Assembly: GCA_032718865.1 (NCBI GenBank) | Contig: JALUTQ010000001.1 | Span: forward strand, 682,001-746,000 | DNA from: Tilletia caries | Taxonomy: Eukaryota > Basidiomycota > Exobasidiomycetes > Tilletiales > Tilletiaceae | Direction: 5' to 3' | DNA: 64,000 nucleotides | In this document: one piece after another, positions 25,992-39,087 of the stretch | How the letters are laid out: each line of letters begins with the position of its first letter | Position numbering within the stretch: position 1 is the stretch's first letter | Notes under the pieces: generated by a model | Told to the model about the DNA's origin: nothing | Seen by the model: the letters and a program-made list of their open reading frames with translations, nothing else | Database searches by the model: none | Made by a program: the position numbers and the translations under genes

Positions 25992-26552
25992 GATCTTGTT
26001 GGAGTAATTCTGATCCTGTCCAGGTAAAGAGTCGGGGAGATGGAGGGAAAGTTCAGCTTGGGCACACGGAGGACGTGTAGAGGTCAATCAAGAGGACCTG
26101 CGCCTGCCCCTTTTATACCTGCCTGGGAACGGCTCGTGTGCCTCATCGTCCTCATCTTCCATGCTGCACGTCGCTTAATTGATGAAACTTAGCGTTGCGC
26201 CGCAGGCAAAGGTAATCCATACGGCAAAACTGCCTTTGATTACTGCGAATGGCGCTAAGGTGTGAGATAAAGCTGAAGGCGTACACGAGCCTGTGCCCTG
26301 TGGGCCTGTGGGGAGTGGGGACTGGGCCCTGCGGCCTGCCCCCTGGTAAACTGTTCATGTTCGCACGTTCGCAAGGAAATCTCATGTTGTATATGTATGT
26401 ACATCTTCCGATTGATGAGAGCCATGCTGGACGGCGCTGAAAAAAACAAGCCCTGAAGCGGACGTGGAGCGGAGAAGAACGTGCGAAGCCGGAACATTCT
26501 TGTGAGAAGGGATGATCGCAGCCCGCGCGGATGAAGGGTAACGTCGTATGCA
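25992..26552. promoter_or_regulatory. Spacer between the tandem permease genes
   Basis: 561 bp that should hold the promoter of copy A and the 3' UTR of copy B. I saw no CACGTG Pho4-type site in it, and no gene. Confidence 0.45.
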
Positions 26553-28984
26553 TCAGCTCGTCTCGACCTCCGAGGCCGGGCTCTGCGGAACGCCCGTCTC
26601 TACGCTGCTCTTCGAAGCTTCGATGCCCATGGTGCTCGTGTCGAAGCCATTTGCCTCGAGATACCGCTTGAATTCGATGTCCTCAATGAGCATACTGTCC
26701 TCCCCGACATTGGGAACGAACAGGAAGATCGTTGCGGCCGAAAGCAGAGCGAGAGCGGATCCAATGCTGGAAGGGGAGGGCAACAGGCAAATATGGTGTT
26801 AGCCACTTCCCGGTGAGCTACGATCGGAAGAAACAACTCACTTAAAAGGGCCCTGAGGTGTAGATGTCTGCGTTAACATCGCCGTTAGCTAGGCTGTTCG
26901 CGATGGGGTCGAAAACGTAGCAGCCCACAAACGCTCCACACTTCCCAAGAGCTGCTGCGATTGCGTAGCAGATTCCTCGAACAGCCGTGGGACCAGTGGC
27001 CTTGGACGCCAACAGACCTACAGGGCGACTGATGTCAACTCACTTCAGAAGATGTAGACAGCATCCACGTACATACCGAGATTGTTGCCTGGGCCCTGGT
27101 TAGCATCGAAAACGTTCCATGTCAGTACTCTCCTTTACTGCTGTGAGTTTGCTGTACTCACGAATTCTCCAGCAGACAAGAACAGCCCGTACAGAACCAC
27201 GAAGGCGCCGATATGAGCCTTGAGGAGGGCATAGCCGCCGGCGAGACTGAAGCCAATGACAGCTTGGACAATAAGACCGAGGATCATAGTGTACTGCGGG
27301 ATATGAGTTGGAAACAATTGTGAGAACGTGTTAATTCGATTATCATTCCCATCACAGTTAATAGCATCGCAGCCACTGATTACTGATTTCTGAATTAACT
27401 CACCTTGGGCCCGAGACGGTCGTTGACAAGCGCGCCTACGAGACTCCCAGGAAGATTGAAGAGGTTGATCTGTGAGTTCACGTGGAGTGGTAAGTCGATG
27501 TGACTGTTTTTCGGCAGCCGTCAATAGGAAACATACCACGACACCCCACTATACTCACGGACCAAGAAGGAAGAGATGCAGACGTGTCAGTTCAGGCAGA
27601 CAACGATAAAGTAATCTTCTGACTTACGCCAAGGTTAGCCTGGAAGCTGGCATCTGTCGGAAGGACCTGTATGATAATGTAGTCGGCGAACACACTGGCT
27701 GGATAGGAAATCCTGCGGAAATGATGGACATGAGTCAGTTGCAGGCCTCAAGTTCAGACTTCCTGCTGGGAAGAGAGAAAAGTACAATTAAAAGAGCGTC
27801 TGGCCAGTCAGGACGCACCAATCATAGATGAACCACGCGATCGACACAGCTGCCAATCTCAACCAGTAGCGCTTGACGATGAGCCACCAAGGCATCTGAG
27901 CAAACCGGATCGAAGACTTGCGGTAATGGATCGGCTCCTGCATCTTGGCGCGGGCGTAGAGCAGTGAGAGCGGAGGGACGGCACCAAGACCGAGGGAGAG
28001 ACGCCAGACGACCTTAAGATGGTTCATACCAAAGATCCAAACGAGGACAAGCGGCACGAAATGAGCGACGAGAAAGCCTAAGTCGAGCATCTGAAAGAGG
28101 TGGGGGACATAGAGAAGTTGTCAGATATTGCGAGCATTCCTCGACGTGTGGATGGCGAGCAGGTCATACCGTGTGCGTCGCGAGAGAAAAATACATTTGC
28201 TGACGCTTCTTATTGACGCCAGCACTCTCTGTGCTCTCTGAACAAGCGACAGAGCCGGCGGGGTATTCTGCGCCGATAGCCTGTGGTAGCGCACAAGAGA
28301 GCATCAGTGTCGGAAGAGCTTAAGACATAATTCCTGTCAGACGTGCTCACAATACCCTGGATGAATCGGAAGGCGATCACTGAAGTTGAAAAGAGATGGA
28401 GTGGCGAGCGTCAGTTTTGAACCAGTACGACACGTTAGGGTCCCAAGGGGAAGAAGAACCGCTCACTCACACGCAGAGAACAAGCCATCGATCGAACCCC
28501 CGGCACCCCACGCAAGGGCGCTCAGGATGCAGAATATCGACAACCAGATCGAAGCAAACAGCATGCCAAACTTGCGACCAACACGATCGGTGAGGTAGCC
28601 AAACACGAGCATTCCGATAACGGTCCCAGCAAAGCCGAGGGACGAGAAGAGCTTCTTGAAGTGGATGAACCGTTTCTCGTCTTCAGCCTGATAAAGCCGC
28701 TTCAATATACTGCCTACGGGGCCGCTGATGAGAGAAGGAAGGCAGGAAGGTGCTTCAGGTCAGTTTTACTAGGAGATAGAATGTGACAGATCCCAAACGT
28801 ACGAGATAGCGTTGACGTATCCATCCGAAAAGAGGGCTGCACCGCAGGCGAAGATCATACCGACGTGGCTGAGGCCACCTTTGTTTTGCTGCCTTTCCTC
28901 GTGTCGACTTTTATCAGATGCGTTGGTATCGTTGGCATCGTTGACTTGGACGTTTTCGTCGGTGTTGATCTTTTCATCGGCCAT
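26553..28984 (-). CDS. Git1-like MFS permease, copy B, with a one-base stop before the last exon
   Basis: Tandem paralogue of copy A. Exons: 28984-28803, 28724-28471, 28379-28351, 28280-28170, 28090-27819, 27712-27628, 27548-27537, 27469-27404, 27293-27162, 27095-27077, 27017-26842, then the old last exon 26766-26553. It keeps [31 protein letters not shown] and the 12-base WGVV exon, but lacks three introns present in copy A. At the end of exon 11, copy A reads TTC-TA before the GTGAGT donor. Copy B has TTT-TAA, one extra A, so the frame ends at 26842 after 445 residues and drops the last helix and tail. The downstream exon is still open and conserved, so the change is recent, a sequencing error, or bypassed by unusual splicing. 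Confidence is high for the family and low for a working full-length product. Confidence 0.75.
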
Positions 28985-30041
28985 GTCGGTCAGAATCGCC
29001 TGGCTATCGAGGTCTGCAGTGAAGAGGAGAAGAAGCACGGGCACAAGAATGATGGAGAAATGTGGTTGAAGAGGTTGTCAGAAGTGGACAAGTCCCAAGG
29101 CCGCTGGGATGATATGTAGGTGCGCCGAGGGGATGGGAAGAGAGAAATCAGCTTCGACGCGGGTTCTCTGCCCTCTGGGCCTGCCTTTCTCATCTGGAAA
29201 TCCTGTCCGGTTAGGAGGCACTGGGCCCGCATGTCTCCGCGCGGCGCCTGCCGGGGATACAGTGAATCAGGAAGAGTGGATGTCTCAACGAAACGAGGTG
29301 GTTGTCCTGAGCGAGCCGTGCTGACGCCTTGAGGTCGATCGCTGAGAATAGGCTGGCCCAAGCGGAGGGCATACCCCAGAGCCCGGGGGAAGGGTCAAGC
29401 GGTCATGTGTGGCGTTATAGGTTGTTCTCATGCCGGAACATGTGAAGAGAACGCCGAAAAATAGCCTTGTCGACAACGGAAGATGGCACAGTTCTGCCGG
29501 AAGAGATCAACATGTCAGAACTGGTATCGAGAACCAGGCCGTCAGGTCATTGCTGTACCAAGGGATCCTTTCCGAAAAGGAAGGACAATCCTGAGCCTGC
29601 GAAGGGTACACATTGGGTGAGCGGCAAGAGCGCGAGAATTTGGTATCGCAGTGTAGCACAGGGGTGCATACTGAGCGTTCAAGCCTTGGAGGTGGAGGAA
29701 GCTGGGAAAGACGCGATGAGAGATGGAGAGTCAAGAGATCCAGCTTGAAAGCCTCTTTCGAGCCTCCGCATTCCGGATAAACTTCCTCTTCATAACTCAC
29801 CCCACGTCTATCTACCTGGTCTCCGTCTGTGATCGGCCTGACCCGCCTCTTCGGCCTGAGCATCGTCCTCCGAGCGCTACGGTACCCTTCCAGCTCCGCG
29901 TCGCTCGTTCGGACAGAGCCGATTTGCAAGGCTGAACATATTTGGGCTAAAATTCAGTATGTCGAGGCCGAGAAAAATTGTACAGATTGTCGTTGTAAAC
30001 ATGTCGAAGCCGATTTGAGTTCGCAGTGCAGCGCCGCGTTT
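28985..30041. promoter_or_regulatory. About 1 kb intergenic region upstream of permease B
   Basis: This region lies between the permease B start and the AIF-like stop, both on the minus strand. It should hold a long promoter. Short open frames occur on both strands, but none has a recognisable domain. I found no convincing tRNA A and B boxes. Confidence 0.4.
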
Positions 30042-32086
30042 TCAAAGCTTTGTGAGCTCTTGCTGGCTGACCGTCTTGCCGGCCTTGATCTCTGCAAAGC
30101 TAGGGAACTTGTTCACGCGGAACAGCTCGGAGGCCACCACAGCCAGAGGGTCGCGGCCCATTCTACAGTCCAGCAAAGCAGGGATGTAAGTCAAGATTTG
30201 GCACCGGGGAGAGCAGATTTATCAAAACCTTATCAACTCACGTGGCAAGGGCAACGACATCGTCTCCTCTCGCGTAGTAAGCCGCAAAGTTGAGCTCTTC
30301 CGGCTTACCATCGACGTGAACGTTGTCGAACCCAGGCCGCTCGCCCGAGCCGACGTAGCGCAACTGCGCACCCATCGCTGACCAAAAGAAGGGAGGTGCC
30401 TGCAAAGAAGCTTGACCTGCCGTCTTCTTGCCCGCCAACACTTGCCCGACGAGTCGACCGTGCGCACCAGCGACGTTCCAGTGCTCAATCCGGACCGTGT
30501 CTTTGCCGCTTCGAGTCGGTGCCGTGGCAATATCTCCGAGCGCGTAAACGTCCTCCACACCTTTGACGCGGAGTGTCGAGTCAACATCGACAGAGCCATC
30601 CTTCAGCAGCTCTGGGAAGCCCTTCGATTCGCGAAGGTACTGTGTTGCAGGCTTGACTCCCACACCAAGAACGACCACGGCCGCGGGAAGCTTGACGTCC
30701 TTGCCGTCTTTGTCCTTGAGAAGAACAGCTTGCGCCTTCTTGTCGCCGTCTGATCCGAGCTCGATGCTTTCCGTCTTGGAGTCCATGTAGAACTTGATGT
30801 CGTTCTTGTCCTGTTGGGACTTCATAAGTCCTTGGCCCACCTCCTTGCCGAGCACGCGTTCGAGGGGCACGCTCTCCATCCCGACTACAGACACACTCTT
30901 TGCCTTCTTGTTCGAAGCCACAGCGATCGCGAGCTCCATGCCGATGACTGAGTCGTCAAGGTGACACACGACCAGGGTCAGTGCGCTGCCAAACTTCTCA
31001 AGGGTATAGATGCGTTCTTCTCTACTCACAGCTCGAACCCACAACGACCAGATCCTTATCTCCATCCTTACCGAGCGCCGCGTTGATAGCAGCCACATCC
31101 TTGATGCCGCGCAGAGTGAGAACATTGCTCGCCTCAGCGCCGGGCAAGGGCAATCGCACAGGGGTCCCTCCGGACGCCAGAATGAGAGTGTCGTATTCGA
31201 CCTTGGTGCCGTTCTCAAGGGTGACGCTCTTCGACTGCACGTCAACGCTGGTGACGACTGCGTTCTCCTGGAGGTCGACACCGAGCTTGTGCTGAAGGTG
31301 CGACTTGGAACGCCAAAGAACGGCATTTGGATCCTCCATCAACCCCTTGCTCAGCTTTGGGCGGTCGATCGGGCCATATGGTTCGGCGGTCAAGACGGTA
31401 AGCTTGCCCAGGTATCCTTCCTTTTTTGGACGCGGAGGATGGGAGAGAAGTATCAGTCCAGGGTGTCCTAGGAAGCACAAAGACCAACCGTGAAAAAGGC
31501 TCACCTTTCGCGCGCTTTCGATTAAATGAATCGCAGCTGAGCCGCCGCCGACGATGACAGTGCCCTTCTCGTTTGACTTGATCTTCTCAATTCCACCGGC
31601 GCACCCAGGCGCCACACCGGGCTTTCCCTTCAAAAGCTCCGCGTCCGCTGTCACAAAGACATCTTCGCCATCAACCTCGATGGGGAAAGTGAGCAACGAG
31701 TCGAGCGCCGGCGCGTCCTCAATGTCGCCAGTCTTGCAACTGAAGCGAGCTCCGTGCCAGGGGCAGATCACGGAACCGTCGGAAGACAGCGCGCCGTTCG
31801 CGAGCGGGGCGCCGTAATGCGTGCACTTGGCCGACGTGGCATGCAAAGTGCCCTTCACGTTGGAGACCAGGACGTGAACGGCATCATCTCCTTCGCCGGC
31901 GAAGACGACTTGCTTCATGGTCCCGGTGGGGACGTCCGACTTGGAAGCTACTTTGACGCGTTGAGGGGCCATGTTGATATGGGAGAGCGAATAGGTGCGC
32001 TGGGCGAGGGTGGGGGCGAAGACAGGTGCAACTTTAGGGCGGAGGGAGAGCAGACTGCGATACGCTCGGGAGAACGAAGTGTTCAT
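30042..32086 (-). CDS. AIFM3-like Rieske/FAD pyridine-nucleotide oxidoreductase
   Basis: Four exons on the minus strand (32086-31505, 31420-31030, 30947-30242, 30162-30042) give 599 residues. The N-terminus (MNTSFSRAYRSLLSLRPK) is basic and Ser-rich, like a mitochondrial presequence. A Rieske [2Fe-2S] domain follows, with Cys88/His90 (CTH) and Cys108/His111 (CPWH). An FAD-binding domain begins at GTVIVGGGSAA and an NADH domain at VVVGSSFIGME. Then come LGDIA and a C-terminal AIF-type domain. The Rieske-plus-AIF order is that of AIFM3/AIFL proteins, which pass electrons from NAD(P)H through FAD and the cluster; the physiological acceptor is unknown. The acceptor of intron 1 is preceded by an A run rather than pyrimidines, so that junction is the least certain. 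A second start upstream at 32146 is possible. Confidence 0.88.
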
Positions 32087-32762
32087 GAGCTCGGAGATAG
32101 GTCGTACGTATGTAATGCGGCGAGGGGGGGATGCGTACGTGCACAAGCCATGCCGTCGCCCTCCCCCTTTATACCCAACCCTGCTTGGGGCCTACCCGGC
32201 GTCGCGTGCTTCCTGTGAGGCTCGCTTTGAAGTTGGTTGGGCAGGCGTCAGACGAGGAGCGGTTCTTCCCCCTGCGCGTTCAACGTCATCGTACCAGCCG
32301 ATCGAACCATGGTCAGCGGTCAGCACATTATTAATCGCCTTCCCTCTCATCTCCAGTCGGCAGTCGCTGAGCTGACCATCAAAGTGTATCGATCGTTCTG
32401 TTCTTGTGAGACGGTAGGGAACAAGAGGATTCATTCCTTCCCATCCAGAGCAACACAGCTGCGTGGAGGCAGAGTGAATGCATAAGTCAGAGTCGTACGG
32501 ACGTAGGGTACTGGGTACATGGACGAAGAATAAACACATGAAGAGAAGATCGATATAAGTTTGTGGACATGGATGCCTAGATATCGCAAGGTTAAGTCAA
32601 AGGGCGAAAGCATCACTCTGGGGATAGGCGGTGGAGACTGGGAGAGATGTCGTAGAGAACGCGGGACCGAAGCCGAAGTGAGGAGGAAAAACGTCGAAGG
32701 CCCATGAGGGAAAGAACCGGTAAAGGCTGAAGTCGAAGGAGAGAGCGGTCGGGTGACCCACC
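32087..32762. promoter_or_regulatory. Upstream region of the AIFM3-like gene
   Basis: About 680 bp between the AIF-like start and the stop of the coiled-coil gene. It should contain a promoter and a 3' UTR. I recognised no gene in it. Confidence 0.4.
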
Positions 32763-35700
32763 CTACATTTGCGAGTAATTGCTGTCACTCGTCACCAACT
32801 CCAGAGGATCGTCCTCCTCCTCCCCCTCCTCGATGCTGTACGCCGACGCCTCACTCAACGGACGACCTCCATGCTGATTGGCCATGATCGAGTAATTCCC
32901 GCCCATGGAAGAACCCGTGCTCGTGTTCATACCGGACATCCCCATCACATTCGAAATCGCAGACGAGCCGTAACCGAGCACACCGCCCGTACTGCTGCCG
33001 TGTCCGGCGAGGCTGGCCGTACCCGTCGCAGAATTCCGACCATCCTCGTCCCCGGCTCCACCGTCAGTCATCTGTGATTGTCGGCGATCGGATGGAGAAG
33101 GGGACGTCGAGAACGAAGTCCGGTTCGCAGACGCAGAGAGTGGCTGCCGGAACGAAGACGGAGGAAAACTGGGAGAACTTGTGGGCCGCGAAGCCGTTCC
33201 CGATCCCGATCCTCCTCCTCCGTTCCCGTTCTCACGTTGATACGTGTCCATCCAGTTTGCTGAGAGGATACGATCGCCCTTGGAGACAATGGGAAGACTG
33301 AGTCGCTTCAGCTGTCGGCTCGTTTGGCTCGAATTGGAGTTCGAACGATGAAGACCGGGAACTCCATCAGTGGGTGAAGCCGGACCACCGCTGCCGCCGT
33401 GACCAGAAACACTGGCGCTCGTCGATCCTCCGCCGACATTGCCAGTGAGGAACGTCCGTCTCCGCTCGTCGGCCTTGGTAGTCTGCTGTGCTTTGCGCAA
33501 CTCGTACTGTAAGTTCTTGTACGCGTTTCGAATTTGGACCTCGCGGGAACGCTGGTCTACAAGTTGGGCACGCAATGATGCAAGTTCGCTCTGGAAGCAC
33601 CCACACAGAAGCAACCCGTCAGCATCATAGATACGCTATTCACATGCATGTTTGGAACTGAAATAAAGACTCACCTTCGAACCTCCCTCCTCGAGTGCCG
33701 TGAGTTTTGAGTTCAGTTGCTCCTTGGCCCTCTCCGCTGCATTTGCACGCGCTTCCGCAGCCTGCAGCCGCGCTTGCAGCGCACTACCGCTTAGTCCCAT
33801 GTCCTTTTCAGACAGAGGTGGAGGAGCAGGAGCAGGAGCAGTGCGAAGAGTGTCAACCTCCTTCTCCAAAGCGCGACTCTTTTGCTCCATCTCGTTCATC
33901 GCGTTGGTCCGCTCCGCCAATTGACCGACCAGCGTCACATGTTGAGTTTTCCGTTCGCGCAACTCAGCTTCAAGCGTCGCCTTGCTGTCGCCCTCCCGTT
34001 CAAGCTTGGCAAGACGCGCCTGCAGCATCTTGACCTCCGTGTCGTGGGTGATGTTTGTCGACGAAAGTCGTTGCTCGGCCTCGGCCTCGGAAAGTATTAA
34101 GGAAGACTCCAACTTCTGCTTCAGTGCCTTGATTTCACTCTTGTGTTGCGTCGCCAGCTCTGTGCGCAGCTGTCGCTTATAATCGGCGAATTCCCGGGCG
34201 TGCTTGGTTGCCAACTCGCTTCGAATTTGCTCGGATCGGGACAACAAATCCGCCTCGTGCTGGGAACTCAACGTCCGCCGCAATTCATCGCTCATCGACG
34301 AAAGCTCTTTCGCGTTGTGGCCGGACAGGTTGGCCTGCATATCCTCGTCTGCACCGCGTGCGTGCTTCTGATCGGCTTCTCGGGCTCGCAAAGTGTCGAC
34401 CTCGGTGCGCAGCGCTTTGCTCATCTGGTCTCGATCCTTCATCTGATGCTGAACAGCACGGAGAAGAGTCATCGCCTGTTCGCATTTGCTAGACTCCTGC
34501 TGTACCGCAGCGCGGAGCTTCAGGACGTCTGACCGGGCGGCCACAGCTTCGTTGTGCGCTCGGTCCAGCTCCGCCGTCAGGTGCACGCAGTTGGCTCGGT
34601 GAACTTCTGACTCCTCGGCCAGACTGTCAAGCTGCGCGTGCAGCTCGTCGATCTGATCAAAGTGCGCGTCCGATTCTCGTTCGTGCGTCTCGAGCATGTA
34701 GTCCATGACCGCGCGCTGCTGGTCCAGCAGCTCGAGCAGCTTTCGGATCTCCTCCTCACTGCTGGCTATTTTTGCCGTCATCGACTTGAGATATTCGGCT
34801 AGTTGGCCCTGATCGCCCAAGCCGTCCAGCGGCGTTGTAGCGCGAATGATGTTCTCAAGGGTTCGTTTCTCGGATTGTAACTGCTTGAAGGCTTGCGCGA
34901 CCTCTGTGATAGGATGAGCCAGACGCGCAGAATCAGTGAGTTCTCAGAGCTGGTGCTAGGACAGCTCGCTCGGCTGATGCCACATCACTCTACTCACCAG
35001 TGAATGCGCCGGCAAACCGTGTCTCTGCCTTCTTCAAAATCACGGAGCGCTCCTGTGGTGCAACTTTGACGATGGACTTGTCCTCCTCCATCTCCGTCCT
35101 GCGACTCTGAATGTTGATTTCGCTCGCTCGCCGAGTCATGGTCCTTCCCCCCGGGCCAATGATTAATGGTGCTCGGTTTTCATGGAGTTGCTCGCTGGCT
35201 GCAGCTCGCGCTCCCGCCAGCGGATTCGCGCGCAATGTCGCAGGGCTGGCCGTCACAGGGCCGGACTTTTTCGCCTTGACAACAGCTGCTTTACCTGCGG
35301 CGGACGGAGGGGCTCGGTCGGTCGGCTTGTTCGTTGTCGGTAATGCAGCAGAGGTCGACGGTGACATCGGCGCCATGGTCGCTGCGGTCGGGGTTACGGG
35401 AGAGGTCACAGTGCTGCTGCTGTCGCCATTCATGCGACGTTTTGCAGCGTTGGAGCCGGGACGGAGATGTGCTGGCGTCGCAGCAGACGAAATCGACGAC
35501 GAGCTTGTGACCGACTGTGCAGGCCTGTCGATCCGGTCCATGAACCTTTGCTCAGTAGAGCTGATTTCAGCGTTGATGTAGCTACCACTGGAGGTCCCGG
35601 TGCCTGGCCGGTCGCGATTAGCCGGGCTGATCGCTGCGCCTGTTTGGGGCGGCGATCTGGTTTCGAAGCCGAGATCCCGAGACGTGGTGCGTGGTGCGAT

Positions 35701-36666
35701 TGCTGGAGTCGATGTCGACGACGGAAGATGACCGCCGGAATTTGTGCCTTGGCGTAATCTGCCAACGGAAGAGGAGTGATGCAAAACATGGGTGGGATGC
35801 TCAGGACTGCTCATGGCGCCGCCGCCCTCGAAAGGTAGCTGAGGAGTGTTCGAATTCGGCGACGGCAGAGGGGGCAAAGGCTCGGCTGGCGGAAGGGTCA
35901 GGGGACGAACAGAGCGCGAGGAGCGGGGACTGTGCTGGGATTGAGATTCGGAGGGCGTCTGCCATCCAGAGGTGCCAATGCTGACCCGGCTGGGAATGGA
36001 ATTCCGGTTCCTGTCCTCGCCGATGGATGTCCTGGTGGAAGCAGGGCCGTCGGCAGTACCGGCGTTTGGGTGAGTGGGTGCGTCGACCGAATGATCCTGG
36101 TTTGACCGATGGGATGATGATCGTTTCACAGCCACCTCTCGGTCGCGACCTTCGGAGGATTGGGTAGACCTATTGAAGACGACAGCAGCGCCTGAGGAAG
36201 GAGATCTGTGCAGACCGACGCGAGTAGCGTTGTAGAGGACGACGTCGTCTTCGCCGTACTCGCTCATGTCATCTGTGAGTGCAGAGTGTGTGGTGACTGC
36301 ACTTCTGCGGTCGCCCGCATCAGGATCTCTGGCCAGGCGTGCGTCGAGGGCCGAGGCGGGCTGTCTCGCCACGGCGGCGGGAACGGGCATGCTGGCGTCG
36401 ACTGTGGAATGCGAGCTGTAGGTGGAGTAGGCGGAATCGACGGATTCGTACTCGACGGATGTGGATTCTGCGCCTCGGGACGCTGGTGCAGGTGGCGCCA
36501 ACGCTGAGGCTGAGGCTGAGACTGTCACTGACGGCTTCTTGACGACGATGATAGAGGGGTCCGGTTCTGATTCTTCGAGCTGGGAGTGAAGGTGGACGTA
36601 GGAGGCCCAGTCGTTGCTGAGGCGGGAGCTGTTCCGCTGATCGAGCAGGTACGATGGAGAGGCCAT
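32763..36666 (-). CDS. Large coiled-coil protein with disordered Ser-rich ends, function unknown
   Basis: Three exons (36666-34998, 34903-33675, 33590-32763) give about 1241 residues. Residues 1-530 are low complexity: Ser, Pro, Thr and Ala rich, with basic patches. From about 535 the chain becomes ordered (ILKKAETRFAGAFTGEVAQA), and from about 560 to 1000 it shows heptad-rich Glu/Leu/Gln/Arg sequence typical of a long parallel coiled coil. The C-terminal 240 residues are again Gly/Ser-rich with an acidic end. There are no enzymatic motifs and no membrane segments. Septation-related or cytoskeletal scaffold proteins of filamentous and yeast basidiomycetes look like this, but I do not recognise a specific family and assign none. 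The three exons join in frame. Confidence 0.75.
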
Positions 36667-37593
36667 CTTTGCTGCCGTACGCGAACGCGATGCTTAAACG
36701 CTGGCAGAATAGAGGGATCAAGCTGAAGGGAGAGACAGAGAGACAGGAGGGAGACAGAGAGTGTGGTGATCGGTTAGCCACATTATCGATATGCAGGTCC
36801 CAGCAAGAAGAAAAGGCGGCGGTGATCACGCACATATTGTTATTCAGTGTGTAAGGGCGGGGTCTGTTGCAGCAGTAGTTGATCGTTGATCCCGCGTGTA
36901 TGCCGAACGGGGGCCCTCTCGCAAGTCCTCGCCAAGTCGCAAGCAGGTCGGCGGCAGTCGCAGGCGGTAGGTGCTACCGTGACGATGCAGAGTTTGCAGA
37001 CGAGCCTGCCGCCCTTTTGTGACATGGGTCGCTCATGTGTTTGTGATCACAGTTCGGGCCCCCTTGCTTCCCGACGCCCGAGTTCCGGGGGTGTGCCTGA
37101 CCCAGCTCACAGCTGACCGCTGACGGCTCGCTCGTGACAATCGTCTCGGAAATAAAACCAATCTGGAACCGCCGGATAAACAGAGTCTCCTCTCAGTCTC
37201 AGCGTCTCAGCAGCTGTCCCCAGAGTTTCGACGGGTTTCAAATCCGGAATCTGGGATGTGAAATGTGAATTGTAGAAGTCCCGGATGTGAAGTGTGAACC
37301 CCTCCAGAAGTCCATGAAATTCATTGATTGAGATGGAAATCGGAAGGGCCAACGGCGCGCTCGTTCCCTCTATCTGGAGCCTGGACACGCGGCGATCGCG
37401 TGGGAAGTGGGATGCGCCTGAAAGAAATTCACGAGTCCATGGATTGATCGGGCAGGAAAGCGGAAGGCGCGTAGGCCTTTTCGTGTCCTACGAAACAGCG
37501 ATTAGGTTGGTACATGGATAGGTTCGTCGGTTCCTTCTCGTCCCTCCGCAGCCAGGTCAAACGACTGGCGTTCGATTTGCTGCAGCCGGTCCT
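36667..37593. promoter_or_regulatory. Intergenic region upstream of the coiled-coil gene
   Basis: About 930 bp between the coiled-coil start and the fructose-bisphosphatase stop. I recognised no gene in it. Short open frames exist without motifs. Confidence 0.4.
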
Positions 37594-39087
37594 CTACTGG
37601 TAGAACTTGAGGCTGTTGTGGTGGAATCCCCAGTTGGTAAAACGCGAAATGTCAGATTTGGACGCGTCCAGCGAAAGTCAGGGGTCCGGCACACTCACAG
37701 GTCCTCAACGTCCTCCTTTGAACCCATAAACACAGGGCAGCGCTCGTGGATCGAGGTGGGCTGGACATCCAAGATGCGGCCCTTGCCCGTAGTTCCCAGT
37801 CCGCCAGCCTGAATCAGAAGAAGTAGCAGAAATCGCGTCAGAAATGAATCCAAAAGCACACCTCGCGCGCGCCACTTGCTCATCGTGGACGCACCTGCTC
37901 CATCAGCATGGCCATGGGGAAAGCCTCGTACAGGAGACGAAGCTTGCCCTTGGTGCTCTTCGTGTCGTCCGGGTAACCGAAAATGCCGCCGTACAACAGC
38001 GTGCGGTGCACATCGGCGACCATGGATCCTATAAACAGTCGAGCCGAAGCGCAAACGTCAATCAGCATACGCCTCCTTTTCTATTCCAGCCTCCATGGAC
38101 GCAAGACGGGACTGACCAATGTATCGAGCCGAGTACGGCTTCTTGTCGCCCTTGGGGAACTTGATGCTGTCGAGGTACTTGAGCACAGGCTCGTGGTAGT
38201 ACGCGCTGTTTCCTTCGTTGATCGAGTAGATCTTACCCCGGCTCGGGATTCGGATGTTCGGGTGCGTCAGGATGAACTCCCCAATCTCGTTGTCCAGCGT
38301 GTAGCCGTTCACTCCGTCACCGGTCGTCAATACCATGTTGGCTGAAGAGCCGTACATGCAGTATCCGGCCGCGACCATCTCACTTCCCGGTCGGAGCACG
38401 TCTTCGATCGAGCCCTTCGAGCCGTCCTTGACGAGGTAAATGCCGAAGATGGTGCCGATGTTCACACCGGCGTCGATGTTGGAAGATCCGTCCAGAGGGT
38501 CAAACACAACACAGTACTTGCCGTGACGCGCGTTCTTGTCGTCGCTGATGATGATGGCCTCGTCGTTCTCCTCAGACACAAGCACAGCAGTCTTACCTGA
38601 CGCCTTGAGCGCGTTGATCATGATCTCGTTCGAGAGCACATCGAGCTTCTTCTGGTCCTCGCCCTGAACGTTGGTGTTACCCGCTGCGCCGATCCTATAC
38701 GAAGGACGAGAGAGGCTGAGCAACCGAACTGGAGCTTTACAAGCTGCGCGCGCACGAATGGAGCACTCACAGGTTGATCAGGCGTGCCTTTCGCACCTTG
38801 CTCTCAATGAACTTGCTGAAGATTCCAAGAAATCACCAGGCAAAGTAAGGAGTACGGTACGAGCCAAGCGAGGACGGTGGAAAGCGAGCAATCTTCATCA
38901 GAACAGAGTGTACAGGCGCGCACAAGCACACGCGCGGCGGAACTCACCAGGTCGTCTGCAGAGCGTTCAACAACAGGGTAAGGTCACCGCTCGCCGCGCT
39001 CTCCTCACGGAGACGGAACCCCTCTTGGAGCACATGTCGGCTCAGGGTGATGATGTCGGTGTCTGAAGGCTGGTATTCCTCGGGCAT
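37594..39087 (-). CDS. FBP1: Fructose-1,6-bisphosphatase
   Basis: Six exons on the minus strand (39087-38948, 38815-38771, 38694-38117, 38028-37895, 37808-37699, 37612-37594) give 341 residues, the normal length. Family landmarks are present: [18 protein letters not shown] across intron 2, the metal-binding [27 protein letters not shown] and [10 protein letters not shown]. The last exon has only 19 bases and completes the family-typical end (EDLLKFYQ). The enzyme hydrolyses fructose-1,6-bisphosphate in gluconeogenesis in the cytosol and is usually controlled by AMP and glucose repression. The regulation is family knowledge; I did not find binding sites. The start [20 protein letters not shown] matches fungal FBPases. 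Confidence 0.95.

Noticed and set aside
28985..30041. Possible tRNA or small gene in the 1-kb gap
   Set aside because: No pair of A and B boxes or conserved peptide could be found by eye.
36208..36507. Plus-strand frames opposite the coiled-coil protein
   Set aside because: Antisense low-complexity shadows of the Ser-rich N-terminus.
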